Source: Brucella oryzae
GTDB taxonomy: Bacteria; Pseudomonadota; Alphaproteobacteria; Rhizobiales; Rhizobiaceae
Reading direction: 5' to 3'
NCBI GenBank assembly: GCA_012103035.1
Contig: JAAVLL010000002.1
Coordinates: 1,558,501-1,622,500 of the forward strand
Length of the DNA stretch: 64,000 bases
Shown one piece after another: positions 59,822-64,000 of this stretch. The position numbers and the translations under genes were made by a program. The notes beneath the pieces are model-generated. The model saw only the letters and a program-made list of their open reading frames with translations. It was not told where the DNA came from and did not search any database. How positions within the stretch are numbered: position 1 is the stretch's first letter; every line of letters begins with the position of its first letter.

Positions 59822-60058
59822 TTATGGTGTTTGCAACCCATAGGCAAAAGCAAAAGCGGACAGATCAACATGTATCTCAATTAATTTCCCGCCCACTGAC
59901 CACAGTTCGATGCGATCGTCCGTGTGAATGCGAACGTCAATAATCGCCTCACCGGTGGCGAAGGCGTCAAAGGAAGCACCAGTCAGCTGACCCCCGCCGT
60001 CGTTAAGGGCATGCATTGCATTGTAGATTGACTGGGCCTGCGCGGTTTTCAAAATCAT
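59822..60058 (-). CDS. Small hypothetical protein
   Basis: 78 aa from the ATG at 60058 (MILKTAQAQSIYNAMHALND). The mixed alpha/beta sequence includes AIIDVRIHTDDRIELWSVGG and ends AFAYGLQTP. The open frame extends to 60154, but those residues look unrelated. I do not recognise a family; the balanced composition and regular hydrophobic pattern suggest it is a real protein. Confidence 0.5.
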   Translation of the reverse strand: MILKTAQAQSIYNAMHALNDGGGQLTGASFDAFATGEAIIDVRIHTDDRIELWSVGGKLIEIHVDLSAFAFAYGLQTP

Positions 60059-60204
60059 AATACGGCTCCGTTCCCGGCAATACTGGACAACCTCCGAAGG
60101 AGAGAACAAAGGCACTGGATTTCCTTGAAAGGGAACAGGTGGCTTTACCTGCAAGTCACCTGTTTGGTGGTAGCCTGGTGTAGTTGCTACGCAGTAGTTT
60201 CGTC

Positions 60205-60635
60205 TCAGTCCCGACCGAGACGTCTACGCAATTCTTCATTTTCGGCACGCAACTTCGCAGCAAGTTCCTGGCGTAGCTTGAGGTTCTCTGCTTCCAGTGC
60301 AGCCAAGGTGGAAAAATCATCGCTGGACGACCACCCTGTCGATGGTCTGGGCGCTATCTTTGCAGCAGCATTCTTCCAGTTGTAGTAGGTCTGCTCGCTC
60401 ACTTCAGCCTGCTGCAATGCAGCTTTGAGAGTGGTCTTGCCATCTTTTGTTGCTTTTCAATGGAAGCAAGGATCGAGGCGCGTTGAACCGGCGTATACGT
60501 GGTGCGTTTGCGTGCCGCCGGTGAAGGTGAAGCAGCTTCAGTCTTTGCTGCAGCCTTCGGTGTTCTGGTGGATCTGGTACCAGATTTGGTTTCCGCTACA
60601 GGCGGATTTGCTTCTGTAATTTTTTCATCAGCCAC
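60205..60635 (-). CDS. SyrB-like small regulator (one frameshift)
   Basis: The reconstruction is about 143 aa. I start it at a GTG at 60635 with AGGAG nine bases upstream. The N-terminal third is Ala/Thr/Lys-rich and disordered (SGTRSTRTPKAAAKTEAAS), followed by RKRTTYTPVQRASILASIEK, a transposase-type helix-turn-helix with AALQQAEVSEQTYYNWKNAA, and a C-terminal coiled coil LEAENLKLRQELAAKLRAEN. This layout is shared by SyrB-like proteins of Rhizobiales, related to transposase OrfA. The frame breaks near 60440. Regulation of a target is inferred from the family name only. Confidence 0.7.
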
Positions 60636-61275
60636 GTGGAGTATCTCCTGGTTCGCTAATCGGGATTGGATTTGTCGTAAGATATACAGATCATTGCTTA
60701 ATGTGAAAATAAGATCGAAAATAATATGAAAGGTTTGTTTGGGATTCAATCTATGTGCCGTACATTGAATGCCTAAAGCAAAAGTCATTACACGGAGAAA
60801 AGGTTTTTGTACTTCCTTATGTCATATTCCACTGTAATAGCTATTCACGCATGAAGAACCATGTCCGCAAAGTAGTTGTCGAATATAAGAACAAATGTGC
60901 TCGCAAGGGAATTTTTCCTTGTTGGGAAACCTCAATCTGAAATCGATTGCCTGAGAAGGCGAAGCGGATACATTGCATGCTCCCATGCATACTCGCGCTG
61001 ACACTGATTTGCCTAACCCTATCGCTATTCTGTCCAGTAAATACATGAACAACGCCATTGAACTGGATCATCACAGTCGTGGAGGCATCGCGCAACTTTC
61101 GGCGGACATTTGGCGCAGGTAGCTCGCCCTAAGCAGGCAGTTAGTCAGCTTGACCACTTACCAGACAATGTCAGCCACTGGATGGCACAACGAACCACAT
61201 TGACGCGCAACGAATATGCGTTATAGTTCTTGTAAATGAAACATAAGTTCCGTTTAATGGAACAATTGAGGTGGA
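60636..61275. promoter_or_regulatory. Intergenic region between SyrB-like and IclR genes
   Basis: 640 bp, AT-rich on the left side, without a recognised gene. It probably holds divergent promoters. A clear palindrome precedes the IclR gene (listed separately). Confidence 0.5.
61247..61263 (+). promoter_or_regulatory. Candidate IclR operator (GTTCC-N7-GGAAC)
   Basis: A 17-bp inverted repeat with 5-bp perfect arms ends 12 bp before the IclR gene start. IclR-family regulators bind short palindromes of this form, so autoregulation, and control of the following hydantoinase gene, is plausible. Confidence 0.55.
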
Positions 61276-62035
61276 ATGACAATACTAGCGGCTGCGGCAG
61301 ACGTATTGCGTTGCTTTTCAAGCACGCGTCACGACGTCAGTGTAACGGATCTCGTCAATCTTCTGGGAATGCCCAAAAGCAATGCGTCGCGACTGTTGCG
61401 TACGATGCGTGATGAGGATTCCTGGAGATGGTTGGGGATACGAAACGCTATCGGCCCTCGCTGTTGATCAGCCAGGTTGGCCAGCTTTATCGTTATGCGG
61501 CCTCGATTGTAGATCACGCAGACAACGCGGTTTCCAAAGTGACCCAGCTTGTCGGTCACACTGGTTATGTGAGCGTGCGCCGCGGGGATGTCATCGGCGT
61601 AACAGCACACCCCGGAACACATGCATTACGTGTTTTACCACAATTGGTGACCGTATTCCCGCATTTGCATCGAGTACCGGGCGCGTTCTTCTCGCCAGAC
61701 TATCCGACCTTGAGGTGCAGGAACTTTACAAGGACGGCTTTGTACCGCCATCCGCTACATCGCCCCAGAATATTCCGGATCTCCTCGCCCGGTTGGCTGA
61801 CACCCGTCGGCAAGGATATGCCGAGTCCATAGATGAGGCGGTGCGTGGTGTGCGAGCAATCTCTGTTGCAGTTGGCGATCCGCGAACCGGAGACGAGGCC
61901 GCACTTTGTATATCCTTTCCTGATGCAATCGTCAGCTCTGAGGAAAGGCAGGTGATCATCCGTCACCTAAGAGATGGCGCAGAGCAGATCGCCGCGCTTG
62001 TAAAGGATACGAAATTCATCCCCGTAGCGAAATAA
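61276..62035 (+). CDS. IclR family transcriptional regulator (two frameshifts)
   Basis: The reconstruction is about 253 aa. GAGGTGG precedes the ATG. The winged helix comprises AAAADVLRCFSSTRHDVSVT and DLVNLLGMPKSNASRLLRTM. The effector domain continues RYRPSLLISQVGQLYRYAAS, then IPAFASSTGRVLLARLSDLE and AVRGVRAISVAVGDPRTGDE. Frame breaks are near 61425 and 61650. It is 20 bp upstream of the hydantoinase A gene on the same strand and probably controls it. Confidence 0.85.
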
Positions 62036-62055
62036 ATGTTAGTGGAGGCAGATAA

Positions 62056-64000
62056 ATGAGTTCGCGTTGGCGTATTGGTTTTGATATTGGCGGAACATTC
62101 ACCGATTTCATTTTATACGATAAACTTGAAGGGACGATCAGGCTTCATAAGCGCCTGACCACCCCACATGACCCATCTGAGGCGGCGCTGATCGGGCTTG
62201 GCGAACTTACTGAGCAGGCTGGTATAACGCTGGCCGACGTCGGGGATATCGTGCATGGAACGACACTCGTTACCAATGCTGTTATTGAGAGAAAAGGCGC
62301 CAGGCTCGGCCTGATCACGACGCAGGGTTTCCGTGATATTCTCGAAATGGGTACGGAACAGCGTTATGATATTTATGACCTGTTCCTTACATTTCCCGAG
62401 CCTCTCGTCTCACGCGACCTGCGTCTTGAGGTAAAAGAGCGTATCGACAGCGGTGGCAATGTCGTTGATACACTGGATGACGAGGCGGTTCGCAAGGCGG
62501 CAGACATCCTGGTTGCGCAGGGCTGCGAAGCAATTGCCATCTGCTTTCTCAACAGCTACCGCAATTCAGCTCACGAACAGGCAGCCGGACGCATTGTCCA
62601 GCAGGCCCATCCAGGCATCGCTGTTTCACTGTCAAGCGAAGTGGTCGCGGAAATTTGGGAGTATCAACGTTTTGTGACGACAGCGGCGAATGCATATGTG
62701 CAACCGCTGATGCATCGTTATCTGGAACGTCTGGAACGCGAGCTTACCCTGCGATCATTCAGGGGCGAACTGCGCCTCATGCACTCGGCGGGTGGGCTTG
62801 TTTCGCCGGAAATGGCTCGAACTTTCCCGATCCGGCTTCTCGAAAGCGGCCCTGCTGGTGGCGGACTTGCAACTGCATTGTTCGGTGAACTGGCTGGCCA
62901 CAAGGAGGTGATTTCCTTTGACATGGGCGGCACGACTGCAAAGGCTTGCATGATAGAAGATGGTGCGGCCGAGATAGCACCGATGCTGGAAGCGGGGCGT
63001 GTTAACCGGTTTGCAAAAGGTTCGGGATTGCCGATTAAGGCGCCAGTCATCGATATGATCGAAATCGGTGCAGGTGGTGGTTCAATTGCTGCTATTGATG
63101 AGGTTGGCCTTCTGAAGGTCGGACCACACTCGGCCAGTTCAGACCCAGGGCCAGCCTGCTATGGGTTAGGGTACCAAGCCGACCGTCACCGACGCCAATC
63201 TGGTTCTGGGTTATTACGATCCCGGGTTCTTCCTTGGCGGGCGTATGTCACTTGACGTTGATGCAGCCCGCAAGGCAATTGAGGCTGTAGCTACTCCGCT
63301 TGATCTTTCTGTAGAAGAGGCCGCCTGGGGCATCCATAAGGTTGTGGTGGAAAGCATGGGAGCGGCTGCTCGCGTCCATCTTGTCGAGAAAGGCAAGGAT
63401 CCGCGTCATTACGCAATGGTCGGCTTTGGCGGTGCAGGCCCGGCTCATGCAGTCGATGTGGCCCGCGTGCTGGGCGTAAAGCAGGTTATCATTCCACCTG
63501 CCTCGGGAGCCGCCTCGGCGCTAGGGTTCCTTAGCGCTCCGTTGTCTTTTGATATGGTTCGCTCGCTGCCGGTCGAATTTTCTGAAGGATTTGACGCAGG
63601 CACCGTAAACACTTTGCTGGCCGAACTTGAAGCGGAGGGCCGCAGGCATCTTATTGAAGCTGGCGTCAGGGAGTGTGACATCGCCGTTGCAAGGTCCGCC
63701 GATATGCGTCTTGTCGGACAGATGCACGATATCGCAGTACCTTTTCCAGCGGGCCAGATCAATGCGACCAGTCTCGATGCTGTGCGGGCTGCGTTCTCGA
63801 AAGCTTATTCGGCACGCTACACTTCCGTCTACGACGGAGCTCGTCTCGAGGCCATCAATTTCCGCGTCCATTGCGAGGGACCAAAGCCGGAACTGTCCTT
63901 GTCCGGCGCAACCGGAGGCGGCGACGCAAAAGCAAAAGTCAAAGGGCACCGCCGCGCATGGTTCGAGGGCGGGTGGCAAGATGCTACCGTCTATGACCGG
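62056..64000 (+). CDS. Hydantoinase A / N-methylhydantoinase A-type ATPase (partial; one frame break)
   Basis: About 648 codons lie in the window; the family is about 680-700 aa, so only the C-terminal end is missing. The N-terminus WRIGFDIGGTFTDFILYD is the ASKHA phosphate-binding loop of HyuA/5-oxoprolinase. GDIVHGTTLVTNAVIERKGA, RLLESGPAGGGLATALFGEL and ISFDMGGTTAKACMIEDGAA (second phosphate loop) follow, then IGAGGGSIAAIDEVGLLKVG and MVGFGGAGPAHAVDVARVLG. The frame breaks near 63170 (two bases missing; GLGGTKPTVTDANLVLGYYD after correction). With HyuB it would form an ATP-dependent hydantoin- or oxoproline-hydrolysing complex; acetone carboxylase beta subunit is a relative. The gene runs off the right edge. 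Confidence 0.9.

Noticed and set aside
1-64000. Programmed frameshifting or recoding as an explanation of the many split genes
   Set aside because: The breaks occur in unrelated genes, at varied positions, mostly as single missing bases in short runs, with no shared slippery site or downstream structure. Only the IS3 element would be expected to frameshift.
1-64000. tRNA or rRNA genes
   Set aside because: No cloverleaf-like segment with a T-arm GTTCRA and matching acceptor stem was convincing; a D-arm-like GTAGCTCAAGAGCTGG near 59690 lacks the rest of a tRNA.
1-64000. CRISPR array or phage defence locus
   Set aside because: No regularly spaced direct repeats and no cas, restriction-modification, toxin-antitoxin or retron genes were recognised.

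Overview
The window reads as part of a secondary replicon (second chromosome or chromid) of a Brucella/Ochrobactrum-type alphaproteobacterium. The evidence is a complete repA-repB-repC module (about 31.0-34.8 kb) with a recognisable antisense RNA between repB and repC, dense ABC-transporter catabolic operons, GC-rich coding DNA, and scattered palindromic intergenic repeats of the AAAACCGGTTCCCACTTTT type that I associate with Brucellaceae and other Rhizobiales. The genus is an inference. The several insertion sequences of types other than IS711 fit an Ochrobactrum-like strain better than a classical Brucella.

Layout, left to right. 0-1 kb: two nucleotide-sugar epimerase-type genes. 1.3-7.8 kb: GntR regulator, Asp/Glu-hydantoin racemase and a branched-chain-amino-acid-type importer (Liv). 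8-15.4 kb: a secreted DUF922 protein, then an operon joining a Pot-type importer to a three-subunit flavin/iron-sulfur dehydrogenase, with a divergent IclR regulator. 16.8-25 kb: a nucleoside-salvage cluster (BMP-type importer, ADP-ribosylglycohydrolase family protein, nucleoside hydrolase, ribokinase). 25-30.4 kb: LysR, SDR, a phytase-like esterase, an MFS exporter and cbiZ. 31-34.8 kb: repABC. 36-45.4 kb: a mobile-element zone with an IS66-type transposase, an autotransporter adhesin broken at its 5' end by two nearly identical IS5-family copies, and an IS3-family element. 46-50.4 kb: LuxR regulator, SDR, sugar-lactone oxidase and an EutH-type transporter. 50.9-58.8 kb: a sugar importer with a TIM-barrel isomerase, a fused DhaK-DhaL kinase, a SIS isomerase and a SorC regulator, probably for a short-chain ketose or polyol. 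59-64 kb: an IS6-family remnant, a SyrB-like gene, an IclR regulator and the start of a hydantoinase A gene that runs off the window.

The main caution is sequence quality. More than half of the protein genes are split by one-base frameshifts, and where I checked, most fall in homopolymer runs where one extra base restores a full-length conserved protein. Two otherwise matching IS copies differ by one G in such a run, and only the copy with the longer run has an intact transposase. I therefore read most broken genes as intact genes with sequencing errors, not pseudogenes, and give coordinates for the whole reconstructed gene. Exceptions that look like real biology are the IS-interrupted autotransporter, the truncated IS6 element and possibly the IS3 element.
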